From Clostridia bacterium (GTDB taxonomy: Bacteria > Bacillota > Clostridia > Christensenellales > UBA1242), in the NCBI GenBank assembly GCA_900766395.1, contig CAAFWB010000127.1, forward strand, positions 1-7,044: a stretch of DNA of 7,044 nucleotides, read 5' to 3'. Both the position numbers and the translations under genes were made by a program. Below are positions 1-5,391 of this stretch, piece after piece. How positions within the stretch are numbered: the first letter of the stretch is position 1; each line of letters opens with the position of its first letter. The notes below the pieces were generated by a model that saw only the letters and a program-made list of their open reading frames with translations, had not been told where the DNA came from and made no database searches.

Positions 1-355
1 CGCATACTTTTTTTGTGAGGGCAACGTTGTCTTCATAATCTAGTGCGCTTGCGTCAATCATAACGCTGTCATATCCCATGTCAATGCAGCGAGTGCAGTC
101 TTCAAAAGTTTTTCCGTGGTCAAGGTGAAAGATGACAGGAACTTTTGCAATTTCTCTGACCTTTGGCAAAACCGCTCGCAAATAGTCTTCGCCAAAAAAG
201 TCAATCGCAGAAGTTGATGTCTGCAAAATCACAGGCGAATTTTGATTTTCAGCGCCTTTTAATATTGCTTTGAGCATATCAAGATTAACAAAGTTGAATG
301 CACCCATTGCGTATCCTTGTTTGATGCATTTTTCATATTGTTCTCTTATATTCAT
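1..355 (-). CDS. fba: Class II fructose-bisphosphate aldolase, N-terminal part (runs off window start)
   Basis: Cytosolic glycolytic and gluconeogenic enzyme that reversibly splits fructose 1,6-bisphosphate into dihydroxyacetone phosphate and glyceraldehyde 3-phosphate, using a divalent metal. The 118 visible residues start MNIREQYEKC and include the class II signatures: GAFNFVNLDMLKA (residues 18-30), SPVILQTS (40-47), HLDHG (77-81, with the expected catalytic Asp79 and zinc-ligand His80) and the strand SVMIDAS (97-103), where the family more often has MIDGS. The start at 353-355 is set by AAGGAG at 363-368, seven bases upstream. The gene is divergent from the lipoprotein gene at 483. The C-terminal part, with the remaining metal and phosphate ligands, lies outside. 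A related tagatose-bisphosphate aldolase cannot be fully excluded from this fragment. Confidence 0.93.
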   Translation of the reverse strand, partial: MNIREQYEKCIKQGYAMGAFNFVNLDMLKAILKGAENQNSPVILQTSTSAIDFFGEDYLRAVLPKVREIAKVPVIFHLDHGKTFEDCTRCIDMGYDSVMIDASALDYEDNVALTKKVC

Positions 356-412
356 ATTTTTTCTCCTTTTATTTAAAATTGGATTTCTAGCATTTATTTT
401 ATTAACAGTTAT

Positions 413-441
413 AGTATATTTCCAATTTGCTTTTTTGTAAA
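413..441 (-). promoter_or_regulatory. Sigma-A type promoter of the aldolase gene
   Basis: Read on the minus strand, TTTACA (436-441) is followed by a 17-base spacer and TATACT (413-418). This is one mismatch from consensus in each box with ideal spacing. Transcription would start near 406, giving a leader of about 50 bases that contains the AAGGAG site. No operator-like repeat was seen in this leader. Confidence 0.7.
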
Positions 442-445
442 ATCT

Positions 446-477
446 TTGACATGAATTTGATGTGGTTGACATATATT
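446..477 (+). promoter_or_regulatory. Possible promoter of the lipoprotein gene
   Basis: A consensus -35 hexamer TTGACA (446-451) precedes the AT-rich stretch ATATATT (471-477). TATATT at 472-477 gives a long 20-base spacer; ATATAT at 471-476 gives 19. Either would start transcription close to the ATG at 483, so the mRNA may be leaderless, which fits the lack of a ribosome binding site. A second TTGACA (466-471) lies too near the start to serve as its -35. The spacing makes this a weak call. Confidence 0.35.
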
Positions 478-482
478 ACGGC

Positions 483-1172
483 ATGAACAAAAAACTATCA
501 ATTATTTTCAAACTCTTGTGTTTTACTTTTTGCGTGGCAATGTGCCTCGTTGTTTTGGGCGGATGTTCAAAAACAATCAATATAAATGACTATATGAGCG
601 ATGTTCGCGAAACATTGTATGCAGGGGAGAATGACAAGGTGTTTGTGACAGTTGTTTCTGGCGAGCGAGAAAATCCTTATAAATATGACGGTGTAAAAAA
701 CAAAAATGTTGATTTTTGCATTGTTTCTGTTTTCCCATCTGGCACACAAATTTCTGACACAACACTTGAAGTTGAACTTTTGGTGGGAGATGCAACACAC
801 GACATAACTCTTGAAAAAAGCCCATATGAAAATGCGTTTATGGCAGACATCGGAAGCAAGATCGCACCAGGGCAAACTTTGACGCTGAAATGCGAAGAAA
901 TTGGAGAAGATGTTGAACTTGTTTGCGAATCTCAAAAATGGGAAATAAAGAGTTCTGATGCAATCAGGATTGCATCAGAGGAACTTGCTGAAAAAATTCA
1001 AGCAAAAGTCCAAAATCAGACTCTTCAAGGCGAATGTTATTTAAAAATCATCTATGACAAATCTCGTTCAATAAAAACATATTATTGGTATTTCACTCTT
1101 GTTGGAACTGACGGCGGCACTTCGAGTTGCGTGATTGATCCAACGACTGGCAAAATCTTGGCAAAGATATAA
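483..1172 (+). CDS. Putative lipoprotein with C-terminal PepSY-like domain
   Basis: Predicted membrane-anchored extracytoplasmic lipoprotein of 229 residues; substrate and role unknown. The start chosen is ATG at 483 (MNKKLSIIFK). It gives a classic lipoprotein signal peptide: positive N-terminus, hydrophobic core (residues 5-25) and lipobox LGGC with Cys28 as the lipidation site. A GTG start at 462 would add seven residues before the basic end and is less likely. Residues 30-155 form a beta-rich part I do not recognise. The C-terminal part (about 160-229) has a helix DAIRIASEELAEKI, then a YYWYFTLVG strand and a VIDPTTGKIL ending, the pattern of PepSY-like domains (a strand ending in D-x-x-TG). 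No Shine-Dalgarno is seen at either start. The gene ends in a strong terminator, so it is probably monocistronic. Confidence 0.78.
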   Translation: MNKKLSIIFKLLCFTFCVAMCLVVLGGCSKTININDYMSDVRETLYAGENDKVFVTVVSGERENPYKYDGVKNKNVDFCIVSVFPSGTQISDTTLEVELLVGDATHDITLEKSPYENAFMADIGSKIAPGQTLTLKCEEIGEDVELVCESQKWEIKSSDAIRIASEELAEKIQAKVQNQTLQGECYLKIIYDKSRSIKTYYWYFTLVGTDGGTSSCVIDPTTGKILAKI

Positions 1173-1198
1173 AAGGGCACTCATTTGAGTGCCCTTTT
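1171..1198. terminator. Bidirectional rho-independent terminator between convergent genes
   Basis: A perfect 13-base inverted repeat, AAAAGGGCACTCA (1171-1183) and TGAGTGCCCTTTT (1186-1198), forms a GC-rich stem with A/T tails on both sides. In practice the loop is about four bases. It starts inside the TAA stop of the lipoprotein gene and ends 7 bases before the hflX stop codon (1206-1208). It can therefore terminate both genes, each transcript gaining a run of U after the stem. Confidence 0.92.
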
Positions 1199-1205
1199 GG
1201 GTGTT

Positions 1206-2294
1206 CTATTCCCACAAAAGCGAGAGGATTTTTTGTTTGAGTGTGTCAAGTCCAATGTTACGTTTTGCTGAAATTTTGATGATGTTTTCGCCTTTTGGAA
1301 TTTCGTCTTGGTCTGGAATTTTGTCAATTTTGTTATAAATATATAGTTTTTTTGTTGAATTTGCATCAATTTCGGAAAGAACTTGTTCAACAACTTCAAT
1401 TTGCTTTTCTTTGTTTTTGTCAGTTGAGTCGACAACAACAAGAATTAAATCTGCACGTTTTGCTTCTTCAAGAGTTGAAGCGAATGCGTCAACGAAAGCG
1501 TGGGGCAGTTTGTCAATAAATCCAACTGTGTCGGTTATTATGATTTCTTTTCCAACATCGAGCCAAAGTTTTCTCGTTGTTGTTTCAAGCGTTGCGAACA
1601 ATTTGTCATCAGCATATATACCCGCTTTTGAAATTGTGTTGAGCAGTGTGCTTTTCCCTGCGTTTGTATAGCCAACAATCGCGACTTCTTTAATCTGATT
1701 TTTTGTGCGCTCACTTCTGCGCAAATTTCTGTTTTCTTTGAGTTCCTTGATTTGTTTTTCAAGTCTTGTTATGTTGTTTTGAATAACACGGCGGTCGAGT
1801 TCAAGTTTCGTTTCTCCGGGGCCTCTCATTCCAACGCCACCGCTGCCAAATCGTCCGCTGCTGCCAGCAATTCCAGAAAGGCGAGGAAGGGTGTATTTAT
1901 ATTGGGCAAGTGCGACTTGAAGTTTGCCTTCGTTTGAAGTTGCGCGCATTGCGAAAATATCCAAAATCAACATTGTTCTGTCAATCACTTTGACCCCAAC
2001 CAAATCACTAATGTTCTTTATTTGTGAGCCGCTGAGTTCGTTGTTAAAAATCACAATGTCGGCAGAGTTTTTTTCAACCAATTCTTTGAGTTCTTCGATT
2101 TTTCCACTGCCAATAAAAGTTGCTGGTGTGATTTCTTTTACATTTTGTGTGAGAATGTCCGAAACCGTGAGATTTGCGGTTTCACAAAGTCTTTCAAGTT
2201 CTTGCAATGAAAAATTCATATCCTCGTTTTTGGATATGGTTGCGTGCACAAGAATTGCGTTTTGTTCAACAATGTTTTTTGTTTCGTGTGTCAT
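1206..2294 (-). CDS. hflX: Ribosome-associated GTPase HflX, short form lacking the usual C-terminal domain
   Basis: HflX GTPases bind the 50S subunit and 70S ribosomes, and in studied bacteria help split stalled or hibernating ribosomes after stress. The 362-residue protein has the N-terminal HflX domain (about 10-130; FNNELSGSQIKN at 83-94, IDRTMLILDIFAMRA at 104-118), a glycine-rich linker ending in RGPGETKLE (157-165), a coiled-coil segment (about 165-200) and the G domain. In the G domain G1 is GYTNAGKST (208-216), switch I FATLETTTR (233-241, where the family usually has FATLDPTTR), G3 DTVGF (255-259), G4 NKID (321-324) and G5 SAK (342-344). The protein ends 18 residues after G5, so the extra C-terminal domain of many HflX proteins is absent. 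The start is ATG at 2292-2294; a longer frame to 2363 begins with an unconvincing Cys-rich stretch. There is no Shine-Dalgarno, and TATAAT lies six bases upstream. Confidence 0.93.
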   Translation of the reverse strand: MTHETKNIVEQNAILVHATISKNEDMNFSLQELERLCETANLTVSDILTQNVKEITPATFIGSGKIEELKELVEKNSADIVIFNNELSGSQIKNISDLVGVKVIDRTMLILDIFAMRATSNEGKLQVALAQYKYTLPRLSGIAGSSGRFGSGGVGMRGPGETKLELDRRVIQNNITRLEKQIKELKENRNLRRSERTKNQIKEVAIVGYTNAGKSTLLNTISKAGIYADDKLFATLETTTRKLWLDVGKEIIITDTVGFIDKLPHAFVDAFASTLEEAKRADLILVVVDSTDKNKEKQIEVVEQVLSEIDANSTKKLYIYNKIDKIPDQDEIPKGENIIKISAKRNIGLDTLKQKILSLLWE

Positions 2295-2300
2295 AAAAAT

Positions 2301-2330
2301 ATTATAACATATTGTGTGTTCTTTTTGGAA
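2301..2330 (-). promoter_or_regulatory. Extended -10 promoter of hflX giving a probable leaderless mRNA
   Basis: On the minus strand, TGTTATAAT is a perfect extended -10 element, with TATAAT at 2301-2306. The -35 region is weak: TTCCAA (2325-2330) with an 18-base spacer. Six bases separate TATAAT from the A of the hflX ATG at 2294, the usual distance to a transcription start, so the mRNA would begin at or within a base or two of the start codon. No ribosome binding site is present, in keeping with a leaderless transcript. Confidence 0.68.
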
Positions 2331-2341
2331 GCAAAAAGAAC
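2318..2341. repeat. Perfect 9-bp inverted repeat over the hflX -35 region (possible operator)
   Basis: GTTCTTTTT (2318-2326) and AAAAAGAAC (2333-2341) are exact reverse complements separated by six bases (GGAAGC). The dyad covers the weak -35 element of the hflX promoter, where a dimeric repressor or activator would bind. It would not be transcribed from that promoter, so a role as an mRNA hairpin of hflX is unlikely. It matches no operator I recognise (not CIRCE, CtsR, LexA or Fur type). Function is inferred only from position. Confidence 0.5.
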
Positions 2342-2363
2342 AAAAAACTTTTGTGCAACGCAA

Positions 2364-2540
2364 GTGTCAAACTCCGTGCTTTTGGTGGAGTTTTGTTAAA
2401 CATTATGAGAGCATGAAACGGAAAGTTGTCTTTCAACTTTTAATAGGGCTTAATTGTTGGCACAACTAATTGATTATTCAATTTTTCAAGTTCAAACTAA
2501 AAAATATTTATTTGATTTTTGAGGAGGTAATGATATAATT
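2364..2540. other. Intergenic stretch with three successive inverted repeats
   Basis: No gene is supported between the hflX promoter region and the accessory module. Three inverted repeats follow one another: AAACTCC (2369-2375) with GGAGTTT (2387-2393), which then runs into TTTTG-rich sequence; AAAGTTG (2422-2428) with CAACTTT (2434-2440) around a five-base loop; and AATTGTTG (2452-2459) with CAAC-T-AATT (2463-2471), with one bulged base. The last two share a GTTG/CAAC core. They could be a structured leader for the module at 2541, weak terminators or the remains of a mobile element. The region ends in a strong ribosome binding site, GAGGAGGT (2521-2528). Confidence 0.45.
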
Positions 2541-3119
2541 ATGGGTGTATTTGAAGACTTTATTGAGTGTGATGGAGAAATTAGAGATAATTCGTGGATT
2601 GAATGGGATCATTATTTAATCCCTAACGAAAGTGACTTTTTACGAGAACTAACAAGGAGAGTGCTGGCAATATTGCGAAATTGTTTAAAATGTACCGCTC
2701 TTGACGGATGTTATTTTATACAATGGAATTGTCCTGAATTTCCACAACACGAAAAATGTGATTGAGTCAAAACAAATATTAGTTCTATTAAAGTAAAGAA
2801 TAAAGCACGCTCAGAAATGCAAGTGGAAAAACTATCCCGGTATATTTTTTCAGATGATCAACATTCAAAAGGTAAAAATAAAATTTTTTATGGGTTGGGG
2901 TTTGGTGAGAAAGATATAGATTTTTTGCTGTTAGAATACAAGAAACAAGCATTAGCCAACTACTTATCTGGAAATTATACGTTAAAGGCCGCAGATATTT
3001 ATGGACAGCGAATCTCAATTCCAATTATGTTAAATGATAAGTGTATTTTGTCTGGTTGGATTGTGGAGCCAGAAGGAAAGATTAGAAATATAACACCATT
3101 TGGAGGATGGGCGAAATGA
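2541..3119 (+). pseudogene. DUF6883-like protein gene interrupted by one in-frame TGA
   Basis: Read as one frame, this is a 192-residue protein with a single TGA at codon 75 (2763-2765). Upstream are 74 codons with HEKCD just before the stop; downstream are 117 codons, all in the same phase. The second part resembles the DUF6883 family, from memory of that family: EKLSRYIFSDDQHSKGK, then FYGLGF, a helix, YGQRISIPIML and WIVEPEGKIRNITPFGG. That family occurs alone or at the C-terminus of polymorphic toxins; its activity is unknown to me. The first part, ALDGCYFIQWNCPEFPQHEKCD, looks like an H-x-x-C-x-C metal-site segment in which TGA replaces the second Cys. ATG 2817 has no ribosome binding site, so it is unlikely to be an independent gene. 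ATG 2541 has GAGGAGGT 12 bases upstream. The gene ends in an ATGA overlap with the next one. Leu TTA and Ile ATA codons are commoner than in the flanking genes, suggesting transfer. Confidence 0.6.
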
Positions 3120-3604
3120 AAAAATTTGATATAGTTAAATTAAAGGTTGATTATTCTGTTAATAATCTTGTTAAAAATGATTATGGCTTAATTATGAAAG
3201 TGGGTGCTCCAAAATCGTTGGTTTTGTTTTTTAATAAATACATAATTGGAGATTATGCTCTTGCTGAAATAAATAATTATGACTTAAAGGTTTGTGATGA
3301 AAAAGTGCCAAACAAAATAGTTGCTGAATTTATAGAAAAGGGAGAAATTGAAAAATTAATAAGTCCCAAACATACAAAATTGAAAGATGTAAAATTTAAA
3401 GAGAATGATTTTGTAAAACTGATTGCAGATAAGGATAAATACAAAGAACACGGGGTGTTTTGTGGCGATACGGGCTTTGTTGTGGCAAAATACGCAATAA
3501 AAAATCAAATCCTAGTTGATTTCACAGGAGTTGATGACAATTTTGAAGTGTTTGGTGATTGTATAGTTGTTGATACGGATGACTTGGAAGCTGTTGAGTC
3601 ATAA
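3116..3604 (+). CDS. Protein with two SH3-like, DUF4926-like repeats; possible partner or immunity protein
   Basis: Soluble 162-residue protein with no signal peptide or membrane segment. It seems to hold two related small beta-barrel units, about residues 4-58 (DIVKLKVDY, then NDYGLIMKVG, then SLVLFF) and 98-160 (DFVKLIADKD, then GDTGFVVAKY, then ILVDF and DDLEAV). The second fits the DUF4926 pattern as I remember it: a leading strand with an acidic turn, a central G-x-x-G-x-V and a final strand. The start is ATG 3116, with GGAGG (3102-3106) nine bases upstream; its ATG overlaps the TGA of the preceding gene (ATGA), so translation is probably coupled. DUF4926-type genes beside DUF6883-type genes are known to me from other genomes, which supports a functional pair. 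An immunity role is inference; no activity is visible in the sequence. Confidence 0.7.
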   Translation: MKKFDIVKLKVDYSVNNLVKNDYGLIMKVGAPKSLVLFFNKYIIGDYALAEINNYDLKVCDEKVPNKIVAEFIEKGEIEKLISPKHTKLKDVKFKENDFVKLIADKDKYKEHGVFCGDTGFVVAKYAIKNQILVDFTGVDDNFEVFGDCIVVDTDDLEAVES

Positions 3605-3618
3605 AAAGTTTTTTTATG
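3600..3618. repeat. A/T-only inverted repeat at the end of the accessory module
   Basis: CATAAAAA (3600-3607) and TTTTTATG (3611-3618) are perfect reverse complements around a three-base loop, overlapping the TAA stop of the preceding gene. With one C-G pair the stem is weak. It may act as a poor terminator, but lacks the GC-rich base of a convincing one. Confidence 0.3.
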
Positions 3619-3718
3619 AAAGGTTAATTCATTATATTTCAATATTGCATACTCTCACATGAAATTTGAATAAAGGCTAGGGGTTTTTCACATAATAACT
3701 CAAAAAAGAGGTTGTTTT

Positions 3719-4450
3719 ATGGGAAAAATTGAAAAAAAACGCAATGTTTTGAAAATTATCAATGATGCAACATATATTTTGGGGGATTCCTGGGGACAAA
3801 TGATTTGTGCAACAGCGCTTGCCATGGTTAGCATTTTGGCATGGATCTTGTTTGCACCTTTTGGTCTTGTTCTCATGGTGTTTGCGACAGGATTTATCAG
3901 TCTTGGTTATATCCGTTTTACTATTGATATTTTGAATAACAAAAATCCAAGTGTTGAAAAAGTTTATGGAAACTATAAGCAATGTTTTTCCGCTTTTGCA
4001 CTTCGAATTGTTATGTGTGTTATCACTGCACTTTGGAGTTTACTCCTTGTTGTGCCTGGGGTGATTTGTGCACTCAACTATTCATTTGCAATGTCGGTCA
4101 TGTGTGAAGATAAAAATATGACAGCTTTTCGTGCGATTGAAAAGAGCAAGCAATTGGTTAAGGGCTATCGTATGGAAATTTTGGACATATATCTTTTGTG
4201 GTTTTTGATGGTCGCACTTGTTTTTGGTGGTTTCACATCTTTGGTTGCAGGAATTGGTTTGGCAGCAGGTGGGATTCAAACATGGCTTGTATTCACAATT
4301 GGAGCGATTATCACGCTTTGTGTCGATATTTTGGTTTTGATGCCATTCAAGCAAATTTGTTTAACATCAGTTTATCTCGATGCAAAAGAAAGTCAAAAGA
4401 GCGTCAAAAAAACGACTGCAAAAAGCACTCAAACAGTTGAGGTTGCCTAG
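3719..4450 (+). CDS. DUF975-family multi-pass membrane protein
   Basis: Integral membrane protein of 243 residues; function unknown. Hydrophobic segments lie at about 28-45, 47-66, 93-125, 152-180 and 184-208, followed by a short Lys/Thr-rich cytoplasmic tail. The core carries the DUF975 signature: LWSLLLVVPGVICALNYSFA (105-124; family pattern LW-x-LL-x-x-PGI with YS-x-A), then an acidic-Asn turn, FRAIEKSKQLVKGYR (137-151; the A-x-x-x-S-x-x-x-x-GY/K element) and a Leu-rich helix. The start at 3719 follows AAAGAGGT (3705-3712). The gene is preceded by about 110 bases without a gene and followed at 33 bases by the next gene, which has its own promoter. Its Leu codons are mostly CTT and TTG, like the ribosomal genes and unlike the module upstream. 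Confidence 0.8.
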   Translation: MGKIEKKRNVLKIINDATYILGDSWGQMICATALAMVSILAWILFAPFGLVLMVFATGFISLGYIRFTIDILNNKNPSVEKVYGNYKQCFSAFALRIVMCVITALWSLLLVVPGVICALNYSFAMSVMCEDKNMTAFRAIEKSKQLVKGYRMEILDIYLLWFLMVALVFGGFTSLVAGIGLAAGGIQTWLVFTIGAIITLCVDILVLMPFKQICLTSVYLDAKESQKSVKKTTAKSTQTVEVA

Positions 4451-4465
4451 TTATTTTGTTATAAT
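4437..4465 (+). promoter_or_regulatory. Extended -10 promoter for the gene at 4483
   Basis: TTGAGG (4437-4442), a 17-base spacer and TATAAT (4460-4465) preceded by TGT (4457-4459) form a strong extended -10 promoter. The -35 lies inside the last codons of the upstream membrane protein gene. The start would be near 4472, leaving a leader of about 11 bases holding the AGAGGG ribosome binding site. The gene can therefore be expressed independently of its neighbour. Confidence 0.68.
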
Positions 4466-4482
4466 ACAACAAGAGGGTGCTT

Positions 4483-5106
4483 ATGAAAACGATTAATGGT
4501 CCAATTCTAAAACAAAAAATTCAAGATTATGAAAATGATTCAAAGGTCATAGATTTTGATGGTGATTTTCAAATTTTGAGAAAAGGCATGCTTGAAATGT
4601 TTCAAAATGCTGACAAATCTCAAAAAGACGAAGATGCGTTTTATGAAATGTATAACAAAATTCTTTATGTTGCGGGGCAAGGATATTTGCCAGCACAAGA
4701 CTATCTCGGCTATCTCTACAAACTTGGGCTTGGTGATTTTATTCCAGCGAACTACACAATGAGCATGGATTGGCAATTCATGGCTGGTTCAAACGGGAAT
4801 CCTCTTACAATCGACCGATTAAAAATTTTCTTCACGAGAAGTTATGACGAGATTTTATCATTTGATAATGCTCCAAACGTCTTGGCGAAAAATGATATTT
4901 ATGATGATAACTATATTTTTGAGGTTGGAAAATTATTGTGCGATGCAATGGTTGACACACTTGGGCTTTCGATTGACGAACTCGTTGCAAGAAAAGTTGT
5001 GTATGAGCCCGGCAACATTCAGCTCACTCAAAAGTATGAGCAAGCTCGTGTGACTGCAACCCGTTCGGTTGTTGAATACCTCAAAAAATCCGCTGAAACA
5101 AAATGA
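4483..5106 (+). CDS. Hypothetical soluble protein with a Sel1/TPR-like segment
   Basis: Acidic, soluble 207-residue protein without signal peptide or membrane segment; I do not recognise the family. Residues 63-101 read like one Sel1-type helical repeat: AGQGYLPAQDYLGYLYKLGL, then a helix DWQFMAGSNG. This is the familiar A-x-x-G-x-x-x-AQ-x-x-LG-x-LY-x-x-G spacing. One or two such repeats usually mediate protein contacts, so a scaffold or adaptor role is possible. The C-terminal part (about 145-203) is predicted helical. The start at ATG 4483 is supported by AGAGGG (4472-4477); a TTG at 4477 is not preferred. The stop is TGA (5104-5106), with another TGA two codons further on. No clear terminator follows before the rpmG promoter. 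Confidence 0.72.
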   Translation: MKTINGPILKQKIQDYENDSKVIDFDGDFQILRKGMLEMFQNADKSQKDEDAFYEMYNKILYVAGQGYLPAQDYLGYLYKLGLGDFIPANYTMSMDWQFMAGSNGNPLTIDRLKIFFTRSYDEILSFDNAPNVLAKNDIYDDNYIFEVGKLLCDAMVDTLGLSIDELVARKVVYEPGNIQLTQKYEQARVTATRSVVEYLKKSAETK

Positions 5107-5137
5107 CAAAATTGATTTATATTTTTGATAAAAGTTG

Positions 5138-5166
5138 TTGACACTCCTTTTGGTGTATGTTATATT
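5138..5166 (+). promoter_or_regulatory. Strong sigma-A promoter of the rpmG-secE-nusG block
   Basis: A perfect TTGACA (5138-5143), a 17-base spacer ending in TGT, and TATATT (5161-5166) make this the best promoter in the window, with an extended -10 as well. Transcription would begin about 5173 and yield a leader of about 40 bases before rpmG. It suits the high expression expected of ribosomal protein and SecE/NusG genes. Confidence 0.85.
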
Positions 5167-5212
5167 ATTATAGCATCTCGCAAAGGGGTGTTATTTTTTA
5201 GGAGATAGAATT

Positions 5213-5374
5213 ATGGCAAATCCAAGCAGAACTCATATTTTGGTTGCTTGCACAGAGTGCAAAGAAAGAAACTATGCAACAACAAAAAACAAGAAAAACA
5301 ATCCAGAACGTGTTGAAATAAACAAATACTGCCCACGTTGCAACAAACACACACTTCACAAAGAAACAAAGTAA
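5213..5374 (+). CDS. rpmG: 50S ribosomal protein L33, zinc-binding type
   Basis: Small basic protein of the large ribosomal subunit near the E site, 53 residues and therefore normal length. It starts MANPSRTHILVACTEC and has both CxxC pairs, Cys13/Cys16 (CTEC) and Cys40/Cys43 (CPRC), so it is the zinc-binding (C+) form. Many bacteria also carry a Cys-free paralogue used in zinc shortage; none is visible here. The ribosome binding site AGGAG (5200-5204) lies eight bases before the ATG. It is the first gene of the block and 17 bases upstream of secE, the usual Gram-positive order. Confidence 0.96.
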   Translation: MANPSRTHILVACTECKERNYATTKNKKNNPERVEINKYCPRCNKHTLHKETK

Positions 5375-5391
5375 TAAAAAAGGAGTGGTGT

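Noticed and set aside
2295..2363. Longer hflX N-terminus starting at 2363
   Set aside because: The added 23 residues are Cys- and Phe-rich and unlike HflX, and would run through the TATAAT promoter and the dyad.
2512..2539. TTGATT and extended -10 TGATATAAT just before ATG 2541 as the module promoter
   Set aside because: A start about seven bases after TATAAT would fall inside the gene, after the ATG, and would bypass the GAGGAGGT site. It is probably a chance AT-rich match.
2763..2765. TGA as a selenocysteine codon in the DUF6883-like gene
   Set aside because: The position suits Cys or Sec, but the following 40 bases are AT-rich and show no convincing SECIS hairpin with an apical loop. The family has no known selenoprotein. 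Nonsense mutation is simpler.
2763..2765. Alternative genetic code with TGA read as Trp
   Set aside because: Genes in the window use TGG for Trp, TGA closes the gene at 4483-5106 (followed by another TGA), and TGA forms the ATGA overlap at 3116-3119. The aligned position also calls for Cys, not Trp.
2817..3119. Independent 100-residue gene starting at ATG 2817
   Set aside because: No ribosome binding site precedes this ATG, and it lies in phase with the upstream frame. It reads best as the second half of one interrupted gene.
3644..3695. Promoter for the DUF975 gene in the gap before it
   Set aside because: Candidates such as TTGCAT with GAATAA, or TTGAAT with CATAAT at 19 bases, are poor matches and none stands out.
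5175..5206. ATCTC/GAGAT pairing that could hide the rpmG ribosome binding site
   Set aside because: Only five base pairs around a 22-base loop; too weak to claim regulation.
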